Shown: positions 11,861-22,856 of the stretch, piece after piece
Position numbering within the stretch: position 1 is the stretch's first letter
Layout: each line of letters starts with the position of its first letter
Origin: Cerioporus squamosus
Taxonomy: Eukaryota; Basidiomycota; Agaricomycetes; Polyporales; Polyporaceae
Direction of reading: 5' to 3'
NCBI GenBank assembly: GCA_022592435.1
Contig: JABYQS010000167.1
Span: 1 to 64,000 of the forward strand
Length of the DNA stretch: 64,000 nt
Notes under the pieces: generated by a model
What the model was told of the DNA's origin: nothing
Databases searched by the model: none
Seen by the model: only the letters and a program-made list of their open reading frames with translations
Made by a program: the position numbers and the translations under genes

Positions 11861-13168
11861 TTACGAGACTAGTTGACTGTTGCGCCGCTTTGACGACCCC
11901 CGCTTCGCATGACAGGTACCTGACGGGGCTGCGGTTGCTGACGTCGTCTCCTGCGTCGACGTCGACCCGATGCTGTTCGTGGCGGACTCGGTAGCAATGC
12001 TGGAAGGAGTAGCACCTTCGGAAGTAGAGGTCGCGGGTGGAACACTGGTTGGACTGGCGCTCAGGCTGGCTGATGCGGGCGGGGCTGCTGTCACTGAGCT
12101 CCCAGCGTTGGAGTCCGGGACCAACGTTGGGATAGGTCCACCGGGGAACTTATAATACTTCTTGACGTTGTAGGCACCCGAATTGTCTGGAGGCGTGTAG
12201 ACCTGTCGCCACGTTCGTCAGTATATGCTAAACATCACATTTCGCAGACACCCACATCGACCTCAATACCAGGGTCGTTCGCCTTATATGCTCCCGGGAA
12301 GTGGACGATGTCGGAGGATGACGGGACAAGGTTCCCGGTGCCCTTCACTTCGACCTGGATGCATTGGGGGTAGAACTCGGCTCCCCCCTCCGAATGGTCG
12401 TTGGCCAGCTGAAGCGCAATGATCTGCGTATCCAGTCAACATCATTGACACGCACGAACGGAGTGCGAGAGACAGATAGGGACGAACTTCGTGCCTGATC
12501 ATGTAGTACCCAGGCTTCAACTTATCGGGAATAGTGACTTGGATAGGTTTACTGTTGTCTGCCAGGCGCAAACGCGTCAGAATTATATCCAGCAAGTCAA
12601 TCATGACACTTACGGGGAAGCAACCCTTGAACCCAGTCCGTGTCGCTGCTATTAGCGGCCCCTAGCTGGTCTATCTTCTGCCAACCCAAGCCGGACGGAT
12701 CGGTGACTTTGCTACACGGCTGCCCACACGACGCCATATACGTAATTATTGGCCCCGAATCATGGGGCCACTTGCGTGCACTTGGAGTCAGAATTGTGCG
12801 CCGCACCGACGTGGGGAAGACGCACAGGTTTGGTCCATTCCATAGTCGCCACGCTGCCGGCATCAACGGGTACGTCCAAGGTGGCGACCTTGGCTCCCTG
12901 CCCGCACGTCATGCTCTTGTCGGTGACATCCTTCACAGGACCGTTGTTTACCACCGCGCGAATCGGACTAGCCGCTGAATGTGCATCGCCGTCAGTAACT
13001 TGCCTTGGAACGTGTAGAGGAGACATACGTACCGCCAGTCGGCTGCTCCGGGTCGGCCTCTCCAGCGTATGTCTTGCCATTTGCAGTGAAACTGATCACG
13101 ACACCATGCGCCGCCACATGGGACACAAGAGTGCTGATTGCGAGGAGGGCGGGGTTTAGCAGGTGCAT
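11861..13168 (-). CDS. AA9 lytic polysaccharide monooxygenase (former GH61)
   Basis: The ATG at 13168 gives a signal peptide, MHLLNPALLAISTLVSHVAA, cleaved before HGVVISF so that the mature protein begins with the copper-binding His. The second copper His is in HDSGPIITYMASC. The axial-Tyr segment reads GAEFYPQCIQVEV, and the domain closes with YNVKKYYKFPGGPIP. Several short introns interrupt the gene. The catalytic domain is followed by about 75 residues rich in Ser, Thr, Pro and Ala, then a Cys and a basic tail (CHAKRGSSKRRNSQLVS). No CBM1 is present. By family knowledge AA9 enzymes are secreted, copper-dependent and cleave cellulose or hemicellulose oxidatively. The Ser/Thr-rich tail could be an O-glycosylated linker-like extension; its function is unknown. 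A TATA box lies about 105 bp upstream. Confidence 0.93.
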
Positions 13169-13269
13169 GGAGGATAACACAAGCGTATCGTAGAAAGGAA
13201 AGGAATAATACTGTTGAAGAAGGTGCTGAGTAGGCAGAGTGTATGCACGAGAACCCGCACCATGGTCCC

Positions 13270-13276
13270 TTTTATA
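13270..13276 (-). promoter_or_regulatory. TATA box of the LPMO gene
   Basis: On the minus strand the sequence reads ttggTATAAAAgggacc, a near-consensus TATA box 102 bp upstream of the LPMO start codon. It is the clearest core promoter in this part of the window and fits an inducible secreted-enzyme gene. Confidence 0.55.
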
Positions 13277-13450
13277 CCAACAACCGACTATAGCGCATTC
13301 GTCCCGAACAATACGTGTTAGGTAGTCTCCAGTGCTATAGAACACAAAAGAAGGCGGTGAAGACAACTGCGGGGGTATCGTTGCACTGCGCAACGGCCCA
13401 GCATGGCGACGATGTAGGCGCAGGTATGCAGCATGGTGGATGTGCAGACG

Positions 13451-14536
13451 TTAGACTAAAGCTACTTCACCCCGAAGCAGGAGGTGCTCGACGACGTGGT
13501 ATGGCGTCAGAGATATCTGTCCCTTCTGCATCTCGGTAGCGGAACCACTGCACGTTGTCACGGTCAGCGCAGAACGTAGCGCAATACTACACAGGTACGC
13601 ACTCGGGTAGTCGCATAGGAGGGCAATCGACAAGCGCGTGCGCGAACACTGGTCGCAGCTTATCAGGTGCCGGTACTGCATGAAGAGCCGCAACTTTCAG
13701 TACGAGCGGGGTGCGACGGACAGGAAGACGTACTCATCGGTGGCATGAACGCCACATCCTCATCCAATTTCCGTTGCTCTGACGGGAGGCTTTGCAGGAC
13801 AGCCTGGTTGAAGTGGTACTCTACGGTCTTCGCATATCTGGTGGCCGGTAAGTACATATTGCTCAGTCAGATTCCATGGCAACTTGCACGAGATGCATGG
13901 CACTAACCTCTTGGCGTGGTCCAGTTCAGCCTTTGACAGCCGTTCATGGAGTTCACGAGTAGTTGCTATGTGCCTTGCATACTTCTCGATCTGCGTGCAC
14001 TCAGTATCGAGGCAACACCACAAGAGGTAAGGATGATTGTGACATACCTTGTGTAGTCGTGTCCTGATGTATGACCGGATGACGAATTTGACGCGCTCAA
14101 TCTCGGTTTGAACGAGCATTATGCGGAAATGCTCCTCCTCCGAAGAATCCGGGTCAGCGCGCAACAGTTCAACGTCGTTCGACTAGAACTAGATGTCGTC
14201 AGTGACATCACGATGCACCCAACCACTTCCTCCCTTCCCCCGACTACACCCGAAGGAATGCACCCTCACCTGTTTCCTGATGTGGTCCAGCAATCGTCCT
14301 AGAAGCATCTCCTGTCCAGGCAAGATGTCCGGCGCGTGTCGTTCGTTGAACCAGTGGCGTATGAGCTGTTGGAATGGTGTTTCCTCGGCCAAGTCTTGTG
14401 CCAGAACGCCCTGCCGACCTCCTCCGAAGTCGTCTGCGATGGGGAAGTCGTCGTCGTCTGGGGCGTTCCGAGCGCGATCAACGAAGGAGGGCCCGGCTAT
14501 AGGCGCGTAGAAGTCGTCCTCCCAGTCCGCAGACAT
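13451..14536 (-). CDS. sld5: SLD5, GINS complex subunit 4
   Basis: The first true ATG, at 14536, gives MSADWEDDFYAP; upstream in-frame codons are TTG only. The helical N-terminal domain contains TPFQQLIRHWFNERHAPDIL, MLVQTEIERVKFVIRSYIRT and IEKYARHI. Later exons give LPSEQRKLDEDVAFMPPM, which splices into IPAPDKLRPVFAHAL and then, across a further intron, into the C-terminal B-domain QKGQISLTPYHVVEHLLLRG, ending EVALV. Order and motifs match Sld5. With Psf1, Psf2 and Psf3 it forms GINS, which joins Mcm2-7 and Cdc45 as the replicative helicase. It is a housekeeping gene lying between the LPMO and the NRPS-like enzyme. About five introns of 50-80 nt; no lesion visible. Confidence 0.9.
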
Positions 14537-14807
14537 GTTTGGTGCGTGAGTAGTCAACGAGGGGAGCGAGATGAAGATTGGATTCAGACTATGTAGATGA
14601 TGGTGGCAAGGAAGAGAGACTGAACGCGTTCCGACGCGTCTTGCCGGTCATGTGGCGTGCTTGGGCCTGCTAAGCGCCGGAACAAGCTCTCTAGTCCGAG
14701 TCGTCGGCGGTTTGTACCAGGTTTGTATGGCAGTGTATGAACGGTATATGCGATCGAGTACATCGGGTGCAAATGTTCGTAGCATGGCGTAGATAGCGAG
14801 AACATCT

Positions 14808-17800
14808 TCAGTTAGATCCGCCATTGGTACTCGGAGGTGAGAGGAACCCCGACGCCCGCCATCCCGCCACCCACTTGTGTACAATCTCATGTCCAAGTTC
14901 AGGTAGGGTATCGAGGGTATGTGAGTGCGCACGCGCATTCTTTGTGTCGAGCTCCAGGAGACTGACAGGTCTGCGTTTGAAGAAAGTCAACGATAGCACT
15001 GCAGGGTTGTGCGGGACCAATTCTGCATCCTTCTCAGACGCCACTTGCTCTAACGCTGCGAGCCATATGTCAAACGAAACCAAGAGGACTCCCAGCTCTT
15101 CAGCAATAGGCGCAACTAATATTCGCCATGGGACTGGTTGAGGGTGGACTAGATGTAAGATTGATCCCGCAGGGGACTTGCGCATCTCCGTGAAGGCGCG
15201 GGCGGCAGGATAGCCGGGAACAAAGGACACAGTCTGCATAGTTCAACGAGTGAGGTGCGCAGTCGGTATTGCAGCGTAAGTACTCACTTCATCAATGTCC
15301 GGAAGGCAACCTAGGGACAAGGCAGACTTGACAATGGGAGGGAACCACTCGTTCTCCTTCCAGTACCCGTTCCGATCTCCGCACACCTGTCCTAGCCGTA
15401 CGATCACGGCAGGTAGATTCGCGGACTCCCCTGCGTTGATGAGTACTTGTTCTGCCACCCACTTCGCCTCAGAGTAGCCTGTTCCCATAGCGGAGGATGG
15501 ATCCACTCGAACCTCTGGTATTGGCAGACCAAGCTGGCAATCTGTGGGACGACCCTAAACTCGTCGGATGCACCCGGATGATTCAAGCCACTTACTACGA
15601 AGGACCCCTACGGTGCTGACTAACTGCAATGTCGGCATCTCCACGTAAGGTGCTCTGAGCGAGAGTTCGACGAGGTTCCGCACAGCCTTCAGATCGGGTT
15701 CGAACGAGGCAAGGGACAGATTGACGTCGACTTCCAGGCTGTCGCAAGGGAGCTCATTCACGCGAACGATTTCCGTCAAGACTACGTGTACATACCGTTG
15801 TGCATGATGTGGGTGACAGAATTTCTGATCTGAGACATGTACGGCATTTCAACGGCTGCATCCCTCAGCGGTCGACCAGGACGCACCTCATCGAGCAGAG
15901 CGGATTCAAGCCCAAAATCCGGCACGTCCAGGACGGCTTCCACCATCCTGAACTTCGGTGAGTCAAGCAGACTCTCATCGAGCCCTCTCTGCCGGAAGGA
16001 CGCTCGCTGCCTCTCCATCGTCTGCGGGCCTGGTCTGTTGAATGCATAGACCTTCTCAACGGCTTCGTCGAGCAGAAGGTGTTCCAATACATCGCAGCCA
16101 AAGCCGGCAGTAGTCCCAGTGATCAAGACGGTATCCTTGCCCTGCTGGCGTTTCCGAAGTGGAGAGGGTCGGGAAGGCAGATTGGACGAGTACATTGCCG
16201 CCAAGTCGACGAGGTCTTCAGGAGTCACAGCTTCGGTGGGGGGTTCAGGGTCGTTCTGTACAATTGCCAGTACCGCATTGCTCAGTGCGGTGACAGAAGG
16301 CGCCTTGAACACTATATTCATTGGCAGTCGGCGAGCGATATCTGGAGAGGTCTCGCGGACAGCACTTAGGATGGTATTGCGGATCCACGTCGCTTGTAGG
16401 CTGCATGCAAGTTCTCATCAGCCGAACTGATCAGTGCGAAAGACGAGGAGAGGCTGACAGACCTGTCACATCCGCTCCGGAAGAAGTCGGCACTATCATC
16501 CGGGAGCGGGCGCATCAAGACCCTCCGGACGACATCGCGGACATAGGTCTTGGTAGACTCGCCATCCCAGAGCGAAGGAACGGGGATGTCTCCTTGCACG
16601 CTGTTCTCCACGCTCGTATAGAGCGCATCTATCTCTGTAGCGTAACGTTGGAGGATCGGTCCTCTACGGATGTTGCCCTTGGCGTTGTAGTCGAACGGCT
16701 TAGTCGGAGAGGTGACCAGAATCATCTGGGTAGATAGCATTCAGCGGAAGAGCCAGTAGAGTGCAGATCTCTACGTACCTCTTTGAATATGCGAGACTGC
16801 TGAGGTGCGGTCGCATCGACACGCTCAATAGTAGGCCTATAAGTGAGTCAGACTATAGTCTTGATGCTGACTAGATGGACCGTACCATATCATGTTCCTG
16901 AACTTGGCAAGGGCCGATTCATCTGTAGGATCGATAGCGAACTCTGGAGATGGGTGCACAAGCACCCCATTCTGGAATCGCCCATTCCCGAAGACGATGC
17001 AGTCCTGGACGTGCCGGTCGTCGTTGATAGCCCGCTCTGGAACAGAGCGTCAGCTCGGGATATGCGTCCACCAATAGCCAGTTATGTACCGAGAGGAAGC
17101 GGGTTTGTCTGGAGCAGGCTGGTGAGACCTAAGTGCCAACAAGACGGTAGCCCAGGGTCACCTTCTCGCCATTTGACAGCACGATCTGGTCGTCCCGGCG
17201 CCCATACAGCTTCCACATGTCGGGTCTTGTCGGATGGGCAACGACAAGGTCGTTCGTGGCAAAGCCATCTACCCCGTCAACCTGCGTGTTGACGACAGGC
17301 AGCGGGCAGTCTGGGAGGGACTGGAGGCGCATGATCAGCTTGTGACGGAATATGGAGACAACGAGCGGACATACCAATACGACGATCTCGGATTTCTCAT
17401 CGCCTGCAGCCAATAACTTGGTTTTGATCCATGGTGTGATGGAGAAGTACGCATAGTCCATCCCCGGGTTCGCTGGTCTCTCGGTCAGTAACGAAAGGGT
17501 GTTGCTGGAGTAAAGGCAGCGGACCTGGTATCACGTTCGCTACGGCTCCAACCTCAGTACTGTAGAAGCTTTCAGTATACATAGCTTGACGAATGAGAAA
17601 GATACAAGTACGCACCATCCGTACACGATGATCAAGGAGATGCCTTGAGAGGCCAAACGGTCTCCGACCTCTTGCTGAAGTTCACCACCGCCAAACCACT
17701 GCGAATTCCGTTAACCTCTGCTACGTCGCCCCAAAGTGCGGCACTTACGACCCCTTTGATGTGTTTCATGTGCTCGACTTTCTTCGCATCAAGAGCCCAT

Positions 17801-19004
17801 TCCTGCCAAGGCAGGCAGTCAAAGGTCGAAATATCATGACCTGAAGCGGCAAGACGAACACACCTCGACGAACGGAGGGACCGTCACGATGTAGTCGGCG
17901 GAGACCGCCACCGCGCCCTCGAACACGTTCTCAGGTGTGGGAAACACTGGCGGGTTCGCAGGCGGGAAGACACCAATGATAATGCCTGTAGTGACCTGCA
18001 GGAAGCTGTACGTTAGATCACCACTAAGAGTCAACCTTCATGGACAGCGCTCACCGCAGTAGAGTACAGCGAGACTCCGTGCGCGTGGAACATGGGCGTC
18101 CCATGTCCTGCGATGACATAACCTATAAGGTCGACTTCGCCGTACCCTAGTAGCATGCGGAGATCAGATCACCGCAAACTCAACGATGCGCCAACACACA
18201 TATACTCACATGGCGTAGTTCCCCTGCTGACCATCCTCTTGTGCGTCCAATAAATCGGCTTCGGATGGCTCGTAGAGCCTGTCTCCACGTCAATCGCCGT
18301 GCACGACAGTGTCTCTGCGAAAGGCAAGACTCACCAGAAGAATGCAGAATCATCGCAACGTCGTCCGCGTTGTACTCGACGTGCAAACTGTCCTCGCCGC
18401 CATCCGACTGCGACAACGTCTCCCCTCAGGGAACAAAGCCTCGAAAGGCTGCACGGGATGCAACGAGACCCCGTCGAGCTCTCGAGCAGCAGACTCGGCC
18501 ACCGCCGTCATGTGCTCGTCCTCGGAGACCAGGACATGGCGGCAACCGGTGCGGCGCAGAAGCTCAGCGACGGCCGCGGAGCCGTTCCGGACAGAGATTG
18601 GGAACAGTATGTGTCCCGCGCGGAGGATCCCGACGGACGTCACACAGTACGTGATCGAATCTTGCAAGACAGACAGCAGCGCGAACCACCGAAGTCAGTA
18701 CGAGGCCTCTGACCATGCACCCAGTGCCAGCGTGGAACATACCTGTATTGGCGAGTATAGCGATCGTCTTGCGCGCCGCACTGGCACTCCCTGCACAAGA
18801 GCACACATACCTCGCGGCACGGCGGATTCCCTTGAGTGCCTGTACATACGTGACCTCCTTCACCTCCTGAGCGTCATGGAAGCGGAAGAGCGGGTAATCG
18901 GCGTTATGTACCGCGTGCCATTCGTAGAGGTCGGGGATGGTGATGCTCGCCGACACCGAGTCGATGAGGGCCCGCGGAGAACGGAACGCAGCTTGTGCGG
19001 GCAT
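14808..19004 (-). CDS. NRPS-like adenylation-thiolation-reductase enzyme (CAR-like)
   Basis: One multi-intron gene from MPAQAAFRSPRALIDS at 19004 to a stop at 14808, roughly 1,050 residues. Adenylation motifs appear in order: LHSSG joined across an intron to STSHPKPIYWTHKRM (A3), GHGTPMFHAHG (A4), STEVGAVANV (A5), and LYGRRDDQIVLSNGEKV near 17200 (A7/A8). The carrier domain has FFRSGCD joined to SLQATW near 16465, giving the phosphopantetheine Ser. The terminal domain has the NAD(P) motif VLITGTTAGFGCDVLEH near 16120 and the catalytic pair in GYSEAKWVAEQVL near 15460, as in thioester reductases. By family knowledge such enzymes activate a carboxylic acid with ATP, load it on the carrier and release it as an aldehyde. 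No condensation domain is present. The substrate is unknown; aryl acids or amino acids such as aminoadipate are possible, and the small size argues against Lys2. Confidence 0.88.
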
Positions 19005-20023
19005 AGTATGTGGTACTAGTGCTTTCCCGTCTGCAAGTTTTGCTGTTGCTGAGAGGCGGCGGTTCGGCGGTTCGAGGACAACGGTCTCGGGTGTGGGTGT
19101 GTATCTTCCGTCTTCGGTTTGTCAGCGGTAAGCGTGGTTATCATTTCGGGGCCCACACAGCAAGCTTATATACGCCCAGAGCCACACCAAGACGTGTCAC
19201 TGTGTGAGTTTCGCAGGGGACAGCTTCGCGCCTCGACAGGAGAACCGGATGGATTATACGATAGCAGCGTCGTCCACATGAGCGGACGCCGATTGGTGGC
19301 TTAGAGGAGTAGCCCAGTCGAGGACGACGCAACTTTGCGGCGCATGATCTCTGTGGAAGTCTGATTTCAGGATCGAGAAGTACTGTACCGCAGTGGGAAT
19401 GGGAATGGAATGGAATGGAGCACTCACCATTGTCACGGTCGGCATACAGAGACCGTATCGCACTTTGCAGAAGCAACCGTGAGCAAGCACTGCAAAGCTG
19501 GGGGAAAAGTCAGTTCTGCAACAATAGAGATGGAATTGACCTTCGCATGGGCGAGGAGAAGGGCGAGTCCTGGGTGGAGATTTCGAAAGACCCCAAGCAG
19601 GACATGGGTATGCATAACGAGAGCCGGGTAACAACAGCAATACAACGAGAATGACCTCGACCGACGGGAGCAACCAAATGCGAACGCAAGATAACGAAGA
19701 GATGGGAAGATGGCGTGTTTGTGTGTATGTAGTGAACGTACTAAAGGAGGGGACGGACGACCTAGGACCCAGCCGAACTGTAAGCCTGCCAGTCCGGATC
19801 TCAGAGCTCCGAGTCAGCACAGGGAGAACAAGCGAACGATGCGATGAGAAGGGATACAGTACATCAGTAGGTAGCGACGACGAGGAGTCACGAAGCGAGC
19901 GGGGAGGAGGGGTTGCACGCAAGTAGATACAGCACTAGGAGCGGAAGCCACATATATGCACGGGACGTGGTCATGGAATATTACGGATAAAATCAAACAA
20001 TGCAAACAAACACCGACAGCAGA
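19005..20023. other. Intergenic: NRPS-like promoter and 3' flank of the next gene
   Basis: A 669-nt open frame on minus (19254-19922) lacks any domain and has low-complexity Ser/Pro composition. It probably lies in the 3' untranslated region of the gene ending at 20024 and upstream DNA of the NRPS-like gene. No confident regulatory element was seen. Confidence 0.35.
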
Positions 20024-22856
20024 CTATCCAATCCGCGAGCTCACGCCTTGGTCCAACCTCGGAACCGGCGGGATGACATCCTGCCCATACATCGCCTCGA
20101 CCCGCCTGACGAACTTCTCGCGAATGGCAGCGCTCTTTTCCCCGTCGAGGAAGCTGTACCGACTGTTCGCCTCGCTCCACACGCTCGAACGGTCGCCCCC
20201 GCCCTCGTCGACGTCGAGGTACATCGTATCGCGCTCGTAGCCCGCCACAATGCCCGCCACCGTGTCGCGCTCCAGCTTGCGCCCCTGGCGATCAGCCAGG
20301 TCAGCGTCGCGCCGTGCGCGGAACCCAGCGAGGATCGCGTTGACGTCCGGGGATGGCTCGGGCGGCTCTGTCGAGGCAGGACGCGTATTGGGCGCAGACA
20401 GCGACTGATCGCTGATATCGCCCGGTTGCTCCTCGTCGTCATACACCAGGAACGACCGTTCATCGTCGCTGGGGCCTTCGACGTCAATATCGGCGGATAC
20501 TGGTCTTCGGTTGTCCATCGCTGACGCGGAGCGCGGTTGCCACTGAACGTTGAGCTTGCCGCCCGTTGGCCAGTGGCTGTCACGCCCGAGGTAGGGCTGC
20601 GCAGATGCAGGCCCGCTCGCGACGCCGACACGCTCGTTCGAAGGCCATCTGCTATGTCCGACTGGATATGGACTTGCAGATGCAGGTGCGTTGCCGTTCC
20701 TCAGTGCCCGGCTGACGGCCTCCTGGGTAAGCTTCGACGTCTGCCGTACGAGCGGCGCGGTCTGATCGCGGGGCAGCACGGGCGCAGTGGGGAAGGGCGA
20801 CATCCGTCCGCGCTGCGCAGGTGGAATGGGTTGTGCAATGGTTGGCACGTCCCGCGAGATCTCTCTGGACAGGGGATGGGGAGATGCGGTGTTGGGCCTG
20901 TCGCGGTCGACCGGTGATGCAAGGGGCCGTTGCTGAAGACCTCGTGGGTCCGCCGTGTCCGCAGGCGCAGAGCGTGGGAACCGAGAAGGAGGATGTGAGG
21001 ACGATTCCATCATACTCCAGGACGGGCTGGTGCTCCGGGAGATGTCTGACGGCACGTCAGGTAACGGTCCCCTGGGTGGCGGGCTCGGAGGTGGGAGGTC
21101 GTAGTATGCAAGCACATGCGGACGCTGCATCGTAGGGCTGGGTGGTCCACCGCTTGAGCCTACACTTGGGCTGGAATGGTGGCCCTGCCCCTCGTCCGCA
21201 GACCCAGGCGTCGACGTCGACGGATTGGGAGTGACCAGAACATATTCGGGATCCGGTGAAGGCGGTATGCGTCCAGGAGGATGTGATGACGACGTGGGAG
21301 TCGGCGGAGTGAGTGTGAGGGGAACTGGGACATGTTTTGCCGAAAGATTGAGCGTAGTGGTATTCGGGGCGGAGATCTGCGGGCGCGAGCGTATAGACCT
21401 TGACGGAGATAGCGCGGCAACCGGCGACCTAGGTGAAATAGGACTTTCTGCGCGATCCCCATGGGAGAAGGGGTTCAGCTTGGAAGGAGAGATGGGTCTA
21501 TTCGGGCGGCGGAAGGCTGAGAGGAAGTCGATACTGGGAGAGCGCACGGACTCGGCGTCCTGGAACGCTCTAGTGAGGCCTTCCAAAGACTCGTCCGAGT
21601 CGGGCTTCTCGTCAGATCCAAACGTGGTGGACGATGTGTCGGCGGTGAGGGATGTGTCCATCGACGTCGTGGTGTCCATGGTGCTGAAGGTCTCCACGCT
21701 TGGACGAACCGAGACATAATGGTCACCGGGAAGAGGAGTCCCATTCCGCGAATCAGCAAGCGGTGTGTTAGCGCGACTCCATTTATCGTGGATGGGCAAA
21801 GGAAGGGTAGGGAGCGCAGGCACAGGAGGGGGCTGGTCCTGCGCCGAGTCGAGCGAGTCCTGCTTCTTGCGGGACTTGGAGTTGAGCCTGAAGAAGCGCC
21901 TTTTCTTCGTCGACTCGGAGAGGTAGCCTCCATCAGACTCATCACCGCTCACCGGGGAGGTGACCGACTGCTTCTTGGAGCGGGATCTGGAGAAGCTGGA
22001 CGAGTAGCCTTTATCCGTCTCATAGTCGGTGGCTGGCGACTCGGCACCCTTCGACTTGCTCTTGTCCTTCTTCTCCTTCTTACTTTTCTTTTTCTTCACG
22101 CTCGCCTCCGAGAGGTATGCGCCATCACTTTCGTAGTCCGTCGCGCCGCCTTCGCCATCGCCGTCTTTGTCCTTCCCCTTCTTCTTCCCCTTCTTCTTCT
22201 CCTTCTCCTTCTTCTCCTTCTTCCCCTTCCCGCTCTCACTCACGTACCCGCCGTCACTCTCGTATCCGTCTGGCCGTGGCTTACGAAGCCGGTTCTTCAA
22301 TGAAAGGGAGGGTTGCGGGGAAGGGGCAGGAACAGGGGCAGGGGATATGGGGCGGGGTTCTGGGTTCGCACGAAGGTCGAATTGCAATGAGCGGTCTGGG
22401 GTGGCACCCCCTGGTGATAAGCCGTTGCGCTGAGAGTACTGCACGGAGGTGTCCAGCGAAAGCGGTATCTCCTTGCCATTGAGGAGTATCCCAGCGCCTG
22501 GCTGGGAGCGCTGCGCGAGTCCAGCGGAGAGATTCGACTCTTCCGAAGTTGCAGTAGAAGCGTAGGTTAGACTTGGTGAGAGAACGCCCTGCATGAACGC
22601 GACGGCGAGCTCGATTACCCTGAAACGCACGAAAACGGGTTTGACGCACCTGATTTTCCTCCTCCTCATCCTCCTCGTCCACCGGGTTAAATATCCAGTT
22701 TGCGACAGTACGGTTGGAGCCCACTCCGAGTTCGAGGGCGCTCTCGAGAATGGACGCGCGCAACAATGAACCGCGGTCGCCCGGATTCTGTTGCTCCGGA
22801 CGCGGTGGGCGCGGAGGGCGCGCGAAGGGCGACGAGGCGGGACTTGACGAGTTCAT
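20024..22856 (-). CDS. Conserved Ser/Lys-rich protein with ESDGGY repeats
   Basis: Start ATG at 22856 (MNSSSPASSPFARPPRPPRP). Exon 1 ends DEEDEEEENQ and is joined by a 30-60-nt intron to VIELAVAFMQGVLSPSL; the rest is one long exon. The protein is about 930 residues and almost wholly disordered. After the N-terminal acidic segment come four spaced short repeats: YESDGGYVSES, YESDGAYLSEA, YETDKGYSSSF and DESDGGYLSES. Lys-rich linkers such as KKEKKEKEKKKGKKKGK separate them. A Pro/Ser-rich middle follows, then a conserved-looking C-terminal end (SFLDGEKSAAIREKFVRRVE, then MYGQDVIPPVPRLDQG). The Asp/Glu-Ser-Asp-Gly-Gly-Tyr units look like possible phosphorylation modules. I do not recognise a characterised family and give no function. 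The long frame, restricted bias and conserved ends make it a real gene. Confidence 0.75.

Noticed and set aside
19254..19922. 222-codon open frame on minus
   Set aside because: Low-complexity Ser/Pro composition, no domain, and it lies in the flank of two well-supported genes.
21719..22303. Leu/Phe-rich plus-strand frame resembling a membrane protein
   Set aside because: It is the complement of the Lys-rich linkers of the minus-strand ESDGGY protein.
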